Assembly (NCBI GenBank): GCA_016302985.1
Contig: JAEDMN010000075.1
Span: 1-13,339, forward strand
DNA from: Kiritimatiellia bacterium
GTDB taxonomy: Bacteria; Verrucomicrobiota; Kiritimatiellia; RFP12; UBA1067
DNA: 13,339 nucleotides
Direction: 5' to 3'
Positions 7,329 to 13,339 of the stretch are shown here, piece after piece. The first letter of the stretch is position 1, and every line of letters begins with the position of its first letter. The position numbers and the translations under genes were made by a program. Under the pieces are notes generated by a model. That model saw only the letters and a list, made by a program, of their open reading frames with translations. It did not search any database and was not told the DNA's origin.

Positions 7329-8274
7329 CGGCCACCCCGCCTTTGCCGGAGACGTCCATCGGCAGCTCGCCCTGCGGACGGCCCAGCCGGATGCCGTTCA
7401 GGAAGAGCGCGCGCCCCGAGACCAACAGCGTGCCCTGCACTTCGACCGGGGCGTCGAACGTCACGCATTCCTTCGCGCCGCCGGCGACGCCCCCCGCGTA
7501 CAGGGACCCGATCTCGGCCGCGGACAGCGCCCGCCCGAAGACCTGCACTTCGTCGAGCAGGCCGTTCCACGCCTTGCGCTGGAAGCGGTCCGCGCTGCGC
7601 GAGTTGCCGACGCACAGCGCACCCGCGCCCCCGACGCCGAACATCCCCTCTGTCTCCGCGCGCAGCCGTCCGTCGATCCAGAGCTCGCCATGCGCGCCCG
7701 ACCGGACCGCGACGAGATGGTGCCAGGTGCCGTCGCCCCAGTCGCGCGTGGCGTCGGAGAGCGCGAGGTCGCGCGTGCCTTCGTGCAGGAAGAGTCCGAC
7801 CGCGCCGCCATCGCCCGCGTGCCCGGAGGGGCGCAGGCTCAGGTGCCAGTCATGCCCCGGCGACGTGCGGTCGAGCATCTTCTGCCCGTACTGCGGACCC
7901 AGGTCGCCGTCCTTCAGGTGCAGGAACCAGACGCCGACCGTGTAGGCGTCCCAGGTGGTGAAGTCCGGCGCGTCCGGCACGTCGATCCGCGACGTGCTTT
8001 CCAGAAACGCGACCGACCCGTCCTCCCGGCAGCCGACGACGCTCCATCTGCAGCCCGTGCAGACGCCGTGCCGGCCCTGTCCGCTCCGGTCCACGACGAC
8101 GCCCGACGCGCCGACCCGTTCGGCGAAGTCGTAGTGCAGCGCCACGTCCTTCAGACCCGCCGCCACCGCGCCGATCGTCCGCGTCCGCACGACGTCGACG
8201 TCGAGCTCCGCGCCCAGCAGCCCCGCCGCGCCGCACAGCGCGCCCAGGCATCCCAGAACCTTCACATGACCCAT
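7318..8274 (-). CDS. Secreted LamG-domain (concanavalin A-like) protein, 318 aa
   Basis: The signal peptide is about residues 1-22 (hydrophobic LGCLGALCGAAGLLGA). A LamG/Laminin_G_3-type jelly roll spans about 43-262. Its marks are HYDFAERVG, VDRSGQGRHG, YTVGVWFLHLKDGD, the strand pair GTWHHLVAVRSG and GELWIDGRLR, and the closing NGLLDEVQVFGRALSAAEI with SLYAGG. This fold usually binds carbohydrate or protein ligands at the cell surface; no catalytic residues are expected. Residues about 270-300 (VEVQGTLLVSGRALFLNGIR) form a short repetitive beta tail of unknown role, and there is no membrane anchor. The ATG at 8274 has a strong GGGAGG site about 8 nt upstream. The frame stays open far upstream, but that part is antisense-like to the glycosidase gene and lacks a signal peptide. 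The end overlaps the next gene by 11 bp. Confidence 0.88.
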   Translation of the reverse strand: MGHVKVLGCLGALCGAAGLLGAELDVDVVRTRTIGAVAAGLKDVALHYDFAERVGASGVVVDRSGQGRHGVCTGCRWSVVGCREDGSVAFLESTSRIDVPDAPDFTTWDAYTVGVWFLHLKDGDLGPQYGQKMLDRTSPGHDWHLSLRPSGHAGDGGAVGLFLHEGTRDLALSDATRDWGDGTWHHLVAVRSGAHGELWIDGRLRAETEGMFGVGGAGALCVGNSRSADRFQRKAWNGLLDEVQVFGRALSAAEIGSLYAGGVAGGAKECVTFDAPVEVQGTLLVSGRALFLNGIRLGRPQGELPMDVSGKGGVADAR

Positions 8275-8426
8275 TCCCTGCACCTCCCTTTCCGCGTGGA
8301 CCGGCGCGGGGAAGGCCGTCCCGGCGGACGGCGGATCTTCCCGCGCCTGTCCCCAGTCTAGCGGAAACGGAGGGGCAATTGGAGGTTGTGCAATGGAAGG
8401 AACAACTTTTTTTCCGGCGCGGTTTC
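8275..8426 (-). other. Intergenic region and LamG leader with nested hairpin
   Basis: 152 nt between the glycosidase stop and the LamG start. An outer stem pairs ggcgcggggaag (8303-8314) with cttcccgcgcc (8337-8347), with one bulged base. An inner stem pairs gccgtc (8315-8320) with gacggc (8327-8332). The structure lies 29 nt before the LamG ATG, leaving the GGGAGG site free. The section 8365-8415 is notably A+T-richer than its surroundings and may hold a promoter (TAGACT at 8360-8355 is a weak -10), but I see no matching -35. There is no convincing terminator for the glycosidase gene. Confidence 0.4.
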
Positions 8427-11400
8427 CTAGAGTTCCTCGCGCGCCTGCAGCGCGCCGTCGGAGGAGACCTGCAGGTAGCCCGCGCGCTTCGGCCCGACCG
8501 TCAGCCGGTGGCCGTCGCGCAGGCATTCGACGGCCGTCGCGCCGCCGTTCCAGAACACCCAGCCCGTCGCGCCGCGGCCCGGCACGCGGAACGTCTCGAG
8601 CGCCTCGGGGTCGGCCGCGCGCCGCGTGAAGGACGCGCCCTTCTCCTTCAGCATCCGCCCGACCGCCTCGCGCAGGCCATCCGCCGGCAGCTGTTCCGGA
8701 CGGATCACGAGCTTCACCGAGGACGGGACCGCCGGCTCCATCGAGGACGTCAGCTTGGACCAGTTCGCACCCCACCACAGCAGCGCGGCGTCGACGCGGT
8801 GCGCGGCCTCGACCGCCTGCACGCGCGCCGGACCGGGATGCTGCCGCACCTCCTCGTCCATCAGCACGATGACGTCCGGCGGATTGTCCACGAGCTCGAG
8901 GCGCCCGAACGCCTTCGCCATCTTCGCGTAGAGGTGCGCCGTCGGACGCGGCACGTTGCCCGCATGGACGAGTCCGCACGGGAAGATCCCCTCCATCGGG
9001 TCGCGCCAGTGCCACGACAGCAGCGCCGTCGCGCCGGTGCCGAACGCGTGCGAGACGAGATAGCGGAAACGGAGGTCGTAGCCCGCGTCGTCGTCGCCCA
9101 TGCCCCACGGATCGCTGGACTTGAAGGTCGGATGGTTCTTCGCGCCGCACTCGCCCATGATCAGCGGCTTGCCCAGCACGCGCAGGTCGACGTCCTTCAG
9201 CTCCGGCACCATCTTCACGGGCGGGCCGTAGTAGTGGCGGTCCGTGAAGTCGAGGTCGAGGGACGCCACCTGCGGATCCTTCGTCGCCGATCCGCCGGCC
9301 CAGCCCTGGCTCCAGCCGATGGAGACGGGGACCTCCGGACGCACGGCGCGGAACGCGTCGCGGTTGCCCTTCGCCCACGCGCGCTGCGCGTCCGTCGCGC
9401 CCCGGGACGGCGGCTCCCGCATCTGGGGCTCGTTGCACATGTCGACCAGGAAGCCGGGGACGTTCCGGTAGCGCGCCGCGATCTCGGTCATCGCCGCGCG
9501 CTGTTTCGCCAGCTCGGCCGCGTCGCGCGTGTTCCAGAGGTTCGGCGTGTGGTAGAGCGCGAGCCCGAACTTCTGCGCGAGCTGCACGACGGCGTCCGAA
9601 TCGCGCTTCTCCTTCTCCGTGCGGAACGGCAGGAAGCAGCGCGTCGCGCGCAGGCCGAACGCGCGCATCTGCCGGAAGTCGTCGTAGAAGGCCGCGGGCG
9701 AACTCGCCGTCACGCTGCCGTGCTGGCCCCAGAAGGTCTGGCTGCCGAGGATGAAGCGCGACGCGCCGTCGAGCGTGAAGCGCAGGCCGTCCACCGCGAG
9801 CTTCGGCCCCTTCGCAATCACGCCGTCGTTCCACACGACCACGGCGCCCCGTTCGCTCTCCAGGGGCTCGGGGACGCCGTCCGCCCGCAGCACCGCGGCG
9901 AGGCGCAGGTAGTCCGGCGCGCCCGCGGGGACCGTCCAGGGGATCTCGACGAGATGGTCCTGCCGGGCGGGGACCTCGACGGTCTGCCGCCGCTCGAAGA
10001 CGCGCGCGCCCGACTCGTCGGAGAGGACGAAGTCGACCGTGCCGCGGAACGGGACGTCGCCCGTGTTGCCGACGCGCGTGCGGAGCCGCGCCGTCTCGCC
10101 CGCGCGGTAGCAGGCGTACTCGGCCGTCGTGTCGTGCAGCGCCGCCGGCGCGAGGAGCGTCCGCACGAGCGCGCGCGTCCATTCCGCCGCGTCGCGTCCG
10201 CCGGCCGCGAAGAGGTCCACGTTGTCGACGCCGAAGACCGCCCAGCTCGACCCCGCGAACGTGCCCGCGTAGTGGCGCACCAGCGCGCCCGCCCAGCCGC
10301 GGAGGCCGCGGTCCGCGCCGCGGCAGACGAGCAGCGGCCGCCAGGTGCAGCGGTTCGGACCGAACCCGTGCCCGTTCACGCCGAGCTGCGCGAGGGCCGA
10401 GAACCCGGTCGCCGCCATCGCGCCGCAGGGGGCGCCCGGCAGCGCGAGGTCGGGCGCCGCCTCGACGCTCGCCACGTCGCGCAGATCGAAGGACGGGTCG
10501 AAGACGCCGATCTGGGACTCCTTCGGATGGATCGCGTCGCGGATCCGCGCCGTGCGCGTGTTGATCTGCGGCAGATGCAGGCAGCGGACCGCCCGCTGCG
10601 GGTCGTCGCCGGCCTTCAGTCCGCAGAGCTCGACCGCGTGCGCCTCGCCCGTCGTCGCGACGTCCATCGCCACGCCGAGGCTCACGCGCGCGACCGCGTC
10701 GAAGTCCACATGGTCCCCCGGCCCGCCGCGGCCCACGCTCGGATTGTCGCGCCAGTAGGTGAACTGTGCGGGCGTGAGGCGGAACTCCTTCCAGTCCTCC
10801 GCCAGCTCGAGCTTCGCATGCCAGCGCGAGCCGTCCTTCTCGTCGAGTTCGAACCACGCGGCCTTCGTGCGCGGGCCGCCCTTCGCGTGGAAGCTCACGA
10901 CCGAGCGGCCCTTGAGCCCCAGCGGCGCGACGGCCGTGCTCCACTTCTCCATCGACGGCGTCGAGACGCGCACGCCCGGCGCGCCTGCGGGCCCCGCGAT
11001 GTCCGCGACCTCCGTCTTCGTCGCGGCGTCCGCGCTCGTCCACCACTTGGCGGCCGGCGGCAGCGCGACGGGAATCGTCCCCGCGGGGATGTCGTCCAAC
11101 CCCGTGCGCGGAGAGCCCCAGCGGCCGCCGATCTTCACGACCGGCTTGTCGAAGGCGTAGCCGCCGCACGTCAGCAGCCGCCCGCCCGCGGAGAGGAACT
11201 CGACGAGCGCGTCCGCGGCCCCCGCGGGGAAGGCCGATCCCGTCGGCACGACGAGCAGGTCGAACGCGGTGCGGCAGAAGATGGACGGGTTGCAGAGCTC
11301 GTCCCCGGAAACCCGCACGGGACGGCAGACGCCCGCGAGGTTCCGTTCGAAGGCGGCGGGGTCGGACATGCAGCCGAACGCGTTCCGGCCCGGCGCGAAG

Positions 11401-12071
11401 CCGAGGTCGAGGACCGCGGCGCGCGGAAGCCCCGGCGCGTCCAGCCCCTTTGCCTTCAGCCACGCCGCGGCCTCCCGCGCCTGGCGTGCGCGACGCGCGG
11501 CCGTCGCGGTCTCCTCCGGCGAGACGGCCCAGTCGGTCGCCTGCGCGCCCGCCTCGACCTGCGGGTCCGCGAACCAGGCCGTGCCGCCGCCGTAGAGGCA
11601 GAACACGAAGCGAACCGACTGCGTGCCCTGCGGCAGCTTCGGCACCGTGCAGACGATGCGCGTCCAGTCCCGCGTGCCCGTCAGCTTCAGCTCGGAATCG
11701 TTGGCGGCGAGGCGGTGCACGTCGGCGAAGCAGTTCAGCGAAATGTAGGCGAGCGCGCCCGGCTCGAGGTCCTTTGTCCGCACCCACGCGCTGAAGGTGT
11801 ACGGCGTGTCGCCGCGGAAGCCCTTCACCTCGTGCGAGGACATGTTCCAGGTCTTCGCGCCCTTCTCGGCCGTGACGCGGAGGGACGCCGGTCCGGCACG
11901 GCGCACCGCCCCGTCCAGCGCGCACGACGCCCCGGCGCCGAACTGCCTCAGCCAGCCGCGCGGCAGGCCGTCCGTCCCGCCCTCCGGCGTGAACGCGGCA
12001 TCCATCAGCATGTTCTGCGCGCCGGCCATGCAGACCAGCAGGGCGGCAAGTGCAAGAATGGTCCTCTTCAT
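8427..12071 (-). CDS. Secreted multidomain protein with GH5-like (clan A) glycosidase barrel, 1214 aa
   Basis: The signal peptide MKRTILALAALLVCMAGA is followed by a CBM4/9-like jelly roll at about 20-150 (LPRGWLRQFGAG, TPYTFSAWVRTKDLEPG, DWTRIVCTVPKLPQGTQSV). Residues about 245-310 resemble a ThuA or glutamine-amidotransferase-like fold (FDLLVVPTGSAFPAGAADAL, FLSAGGRLLTCGGYAF). A second carbohydrate-binding-like region (VVSFHAKGGPRTKAAWFEL) and an Ig-like part come next. The catalytic TIM barrel, about 755-1040, begins near FILGSQTFWGQHG. E881 in VDMCNEPQ is the predicted acid/base and E974 in LIMGECGAKN the nucleophile, spaced as in clan A retaining enzymes. The substrate, presumably a plant, algal or mucin polysaccharide, is not deducible. 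The ATG at 12071 follows AGGAG with a 9-nt spacer. It starts 25 nt after the phosphatase gene, so it is probably in the yfcE operon. Reading the frame further up to 12404 would only be a shadow of the phosphatase. Confidence 0.88.
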   Translation of the reverse strand: MKRTILALAALLVCMAGAQNMLMDAAFTPEGGTDGLPRGWLRQFGAGASCALDGAVRRAGPASLRVTAEKGAKTWNMSSHEVKGFRGDTPYTFSAWVRTKDLEPGALAYISLNCFADVHRLAANDSELKLTGTRDWTRIVCTVPKLPQGTQSVRFVFCLYGGGTAWFADPQVEAGAQATDWAVSPEETATAARRARQAREAAAWLKAKGLDAPGLPRAAVLDLGFAPGRNAFGCMSDPAAFERNLAGVCRPVRVSGDELCNPSIFCRTAFDLLVVPTGSAFPAGAADALVEFLSAGGRLLTCGGYAFDKPVVKIGGRWGSPRTGLDDIPAGTIPVALPPAAKWWTSADAATKTEVADIAGPAGAPGVRVSTPSMEKWSTAVAPLGLKGRSVVSFHAKGGPRTKAAWFELDEKDGSRWHAKLELAEDWKEFRLTPAQFTYWRDNPSVGRGGPGDHVDFDAVARVSLGVAMDVATTGEAHAVELCGLKAGDDPQRAVRCLHLPQINTRTARIRDAIHPKESQIGVFDPSFDLRDVASVEAAPDLALPGAPCGAMAATGFSALAQLGVNGHGFGPNRCTWRPLLVCRGADRGLRGWAGALVRHYAGTFAGSSWAVFGVDNVDLFAAGGRDAAEWTRALVRTLLAPAALHDTTAEYACYRAGETARLRTRVGNTGDVPFRGTVDFVLSDESGARVFERRQTVEVPARQDHLVEIPWTVPAGAPDYLRLAAVLRADGVPEPLESERGAVVVWNDGVIAKGPKLAVDGLRFTLDGASRFILGSQTFWGQHGSVTASSPAAFYDDFRQMRAFGLRATRCFLPFRTEKEKRDSDAVVQLAQKFGLALYHTPNLWNTRDAAELAKQRAAMTEIAARYRNVPGFLVDMCNEPQMREPPSRGATDAQRAWAKGNRDAFRAVRPEVPVSIGWSQGWAGGSATKDPQVASLDLDFTDRHYYGPPVKMVPELKDVDLRVLGKPLIMGECGAKNHPTFKSSDPWGMGDDDAGYDLRFRYLVSHAFGTGATALLSWHWRDPMEGIFPCGLVHAGNVPRPTAHLYAKMAKAFGRLELVDNPPDVIVLMDEEVRQHPGPARVQAVEAAHRVDAALLWWGANWSKLTSSMEPAVPSSVKLVIRPEQLPADGLREAVGRMLKEKGASFTRRAADPEALETFRVPGRGATGWVFWNGGATAVECLRDGHRLTVGPKRAGYLQVSSDGALQAREEL

Positions 12072-12096
12072 CTTCGCGGTCTCCTGTCGCCGGGCC

Positions 12097-12555
12097 TCAC
12101 CGCACGGCGCCGTTCCGGATCTTTTCGAGAAGCGCCGTGCAGCCTTCCAGCACGTCGGCGTAGGTCTCGTCGAAGTTGCCCGTGTACCAGGGGTCGGCGA
12201 TGTCGCGGGACTTCCCCGCGAAGTCGAGCAGCAGGTGCACCTTCGCGCGGTCGTCGGGGTAGACGAGGCGCAGGAGGTCCGCCTTGTTGTAGGCGTCCAT
12301 GCCGACCAGCAGGTCGTATTCGCGCGCCTTCGCGGCGGTGAGCAGCCAGGCCGCGCGGGGCGCGAAGGGGATGCCCTCCGCACGCAGCTTCCCGCGCGTG
12401 CCATGGTGGATGTCGCTGCCGATCGCGTCCGTGTGCATCGCGGCGGACGCGACGACGACGTCCTCGATTCCCGCGCGCCGCAGCAGCTCCTTCATCACGA
12501 ACTCCGCCATCGGGCTGCGGCAGATGTTCCCGTGGCAGACAAACAGGATCTTCAT
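12097..12555 (-). CDS. Low-molecular-weight protein tyrosine phosphatase, 152 aa
   Basis: This is a cytoplasmic phosphatase that hydrolyses phosphotyrosine, or arginine phosphate in some relatives, through a cysteinyl-phosphate intermediate. The P-loop is at the N-terminus, FVCHGNICRSP, with nucleophile C7, the second cysteine C12 and R13 (C-x5-R). The general acid is D121 in DPWYTG, with the usual aromatic Y124. The length is normal for the family and the protein looks complete. Bacterial members often oppose tyrosine kinases that control exopolysaccharide export, but no kinase or export gene is in this window, so a link to polysaccharide is inference only. It starts 2 nt after the yfcE stop with no clear ribosome binding site of its own, which fits translational coupling. 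The start at 12555 places the P-loop at the expected position. Confidence 0.95.
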   Translation of the reverse strand: MKILFVCHGNICRSPMAEFVMKELLRRAGIEDVVVASAAMHTDAIGSDIHHGTRGKLRAEGIPFAPRAAWLLTAAKAREYDLLVGMDAYNKADLLRLVYPDDRAKVHLLLDFAGKSRDIADPWYTGNFDETYADVLEGCTALLEKIRNGAVR

Positions 12556-12557
12556 GG

Positions 12558-13073
12558 CTAGATCGCGTAGTGCTTCAGTTCACGTCCGTCGAAGAAGCCG
12601 TAGGAGCGCGAGCTGCCGCCCTTCGGCAGGGAGATCGAGCCGGGGTTGAAGATCGTGATGCCGCAGGCGAGCTTCTTCAGTTCCGGCACGTGGGTGTGGC
12701 CGTGCGCGAGCACGGTGCCCATGCCGATCGGCGGCAGCCGGCATTCGTTGAAGAGGTGGCCGTGGGTGAGGAAGAACGTCTCGCTGCCGGCGTCCAGCAC
12801 GGCGTAGTCGCTCATCATCGGGAACTCGAACATCATCTGGTCGACTTCGGCGTCGCAGTTGCCGCGCACCGCGACGAGGCGGTCCTTGATGCCGTTCAGG
12901 ATCTGCGCGACCTTGACGGGGTCGTAGAGGTTCGGCACGCCATTGCGGGGGCCGTGGTAGAGCAGGTCGCCCAGCAGGACGATCTTGTCCGGCTGCAGCG
13001 TGTCCGCCGCCGCGAGCGCGGCTTCGAGCGTGGACGGCACGCCATGGATGTCGCTCAGAAACAGAATCTTCAT
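12558..13073 (-). CDS. yfcE: YfcE/MJ0936-family metallophosphoesterase, 171 aa
   Basis: A calcineurin-like phosphodiesterase with the full metal-binding set: D8-x-H10 (FLSDIHG), G35-D36 (LLGDLLYHG), G71-N72-C-D74 (VRGNCD), H104 (LTHGH) and H124-x-H126 (LAHGHTHVP). YfcE-type enzymes cleave phosphodiester model substrates with manganese; the natural substrate is unknown. NPGSISLPKGG near the C-terminus is the usual closing motif. It is cytoplasmic, with no signal peptide. It is the first gene of the operon, with a sigma70-type promoter about 55 nt upstream and a GGAG ribosome binding site 10 nt before the ATG. The bases around this start (GCGAAGATGAAGA) are identical to those at the start of the glycosidase gene, possibly by chance. 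Confidence 0.94.
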   Translation of the reverse strand: MKILFLSDIHGVPSTLEAALAAADTLQPDKIVLLGDLLYHGPRNGVPNLYDPVKVAQILNGIKDRLVAVRGNCDAEVDQMMFEFPMMSDYAVLDAGSETFFLTHGHLFNECRLPPIGMGTVLAHGHTHVPELKKLACGITIFNPGSISLPKGGSSRSYGFFDGRELKHYAI

Positions 13074-13128
13074 CTTCGCTTTTCTCCGTCAGGCATCTAG
13101 GGCCGAAGCCTGCGCTCCGGCGCGTCCA

Positions 13129-13157
13129 AGCATAGCAGAGGCGCGGGCAAATCTCAA
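13129..13157 (-). promoter_or_regulatory. Sigma70-type promoter of the yfcE operon
   Basis: On the minus strand, TTGAGA (13157-13152) is followed by exactly 17 nt and TATGCT (13134-13129), preceded by TGC, an extended -10. Transcription should start near 13122, giving a leader of about 48 nt before the yfcE ATG. It lies in the most A+T-rich part of this region. Confidence 0.65.
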
Positions 13158-13167
13158 GTCAGACTTG
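13155..13167. promoter_or_regulatory. 13-bp palindrome overlapping the -35 box, possible operator
   Basis: caagtc-a-gacttg is a perfect palindrome about a central base. Its left half overlaps the -35 hexamer of the yfcE promoter. The position suits a repressor or a class II activator site. No regulator gene is in the window, so the binding protein is unknown. Confidence 0.4.
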
Positions 13168-13203
13168 GAATTTGTCGGCCTCCGGCGCGCGTGGGCAACC
13201 GCG

Positions 13204-13241
13204 CGGGACGCCCGTCATTCGCGCGCCGGGGGCCGGCGCGC
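13204..13241. repeat. GC-only hairpin next to a relic of the GH2-gene palindrome
   Basis: gcgcgccgg (13221-13229) and its perfect reverse complement ccggcgcgc (13233-13241) enclose only ggg: a 9-bp all-GC stem. A further ccggcgcgc copy lies at 13182-13190. Just before the hairpin, cgggacgcccgtc (13204-13216) matches the core cgggacgccccgtc of the palindrome at 736-749 except for one missing c. No T-run follows on either strand, so a rho-independent terminator is unlikely; it may be repeat debris. Confidence 0.55.
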
Positions 13242-13273
13242 AACCCAGCCTTGTGGGGCCGCCACAGGACCAT

Positions 13274-13339
13274 GGGACGGTTGGGACGGGTGAGACGGGT
13301 GAGACAGCAGGGCCTGGCGTCTCACCTGTCTCACCCGTC
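13274..13339. repeat. 9-bp-period tandem repeat forming a 21-bp inverted repeat, reaching the window edge
   Basis: The left part reads as four 9-bp units: gggacggtt (13274), gggacgggt (13283), gagacgggt (13292) and gagacagca (13301). The stretch 13285-13305 is the reverse complement of 13319-13339 with one mismatch, around a 13-nt loop. The right arm shows the same 9-bp period in reverse (gtctcacct, gtctcaccc). It is non-coding in any supported frame and resembles dispersed GACGGGTGA-type palindromes. The element may continue past the window. It could serve as a transcription end for a gene to the right, but I see no T-run. Confidence 0.75.

Noticed and set aside
3360..7961. A 1533-codon open frame on the plus strand (and similar long plus frames at 105-2423 and 8379-12341)
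   Set aside because: The translations are low-complexity Arg/Val/Pro/Ala-rich with no domains, and they lie opposite genes with clear catalytic motifs. They are antisense shadows caused by high G+C in third positions.
8385..8413. 5-bp stem gttgt/acaac followed by seven T on the plus strand, as a terminator
   Set aside because: The stem is short, with a 12-nt loop. It would act on the plus strand, where there is no gene, and on the minus strand there is no T-run after the stem.
8275..11925. Upstream extension of the LamG frame to about 11925
   Set aside because: The extension is out of frame with the glycosidase and Arg/Gly-rich. The ATG at 8274 has a strong ribosome binding site and is followed by a signal peptide.
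13274..13339. CRISPR array
   Set aside because: The units are 9 bp and contiguous, with no spacers of constant length and no cas gene nearby.
1..13339. tRNA, rRNA or riboswitch
   Set aside because: I saw no cloverleaf, rRNA core motif or recognised riboswitch core in the short gaps between genes. A covariance-model scan would be the decisive test.

Overview
The window is G+C-rich (about two thirds by eye) and every gene I can support lies on the minus strand. Read from right to left it is one directon of eight genes, the last of which runs off the left edge. Content and style point to a bacterium of the PVC group, most likely Kiritimatiellota/Lentisphaerota-like Verrucomicrobiota. The signs are large secreted glycoside hydrolases, LamG and thrombospondin-type-3 proteins, repeated GQ[LV]K-type motifs, and short GC-rich palindromic repeats. 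This placement is an inference from gene style; no rRNA or marker gene is present.

Right edge (13074-13339): a non-coding region with a 9-bp-period tandem repeat folded into a long inverted repeat that reaches the window end. It also holds a very stable GC hairpin and a good sigma70-type promoter (TTGAGA-17-TATGCT with an extended -10), with a 13-bp palindrome over its -35 box. This promoter should drive a tight operon: a YfcE/MJ0936-type metallophosphoesterase, a low-molecular-weight protein tyrosine phosphatase 2 nt downstream, and a 1214-residue secreted multidomain protein with a GH5-like (clan A) glycosidase barrel 25 nt further on.

Middle (2390-8426): after a 152-nt gap with a nested hairpin comes a run of three secreted proteins of unknown substrate. 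These are a LamG protein (318 aa), a 1273-aa protein that overlaps it by 11 bp and combines GQ[LV]K repeats, calcium-binding DxDxDG repeats, an EF-hand and a C-terminal alpha/beta-hydrolase, and a 366-aa exported protein 13 to 16 nt downstream. Their spacing suggests co-expression as one surface or secreted module.

Left (1-2389): a DEDDh 3'-5' exonuclease with an ExoX-like C-terminal domain, then a secreted GH2 beta-glycosidase (partial). The exonuclease promoter (extended -10 TGGTATACT) sits in the loop of an 11-bp perfect inverted repeat, one arm of which carries its ribosome binding site. The GH2 gene contains a 17+17 bp palindromic repeat inserted in frame without breaking the reading frame.

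The window therefore mixes polysaccharide breakdown (two glycosidases), exported binding and hydrolase proteins, and small housekeeping or signalling enzymes. I found no RNA gene, CRISPR array, transposase or prophage gene.
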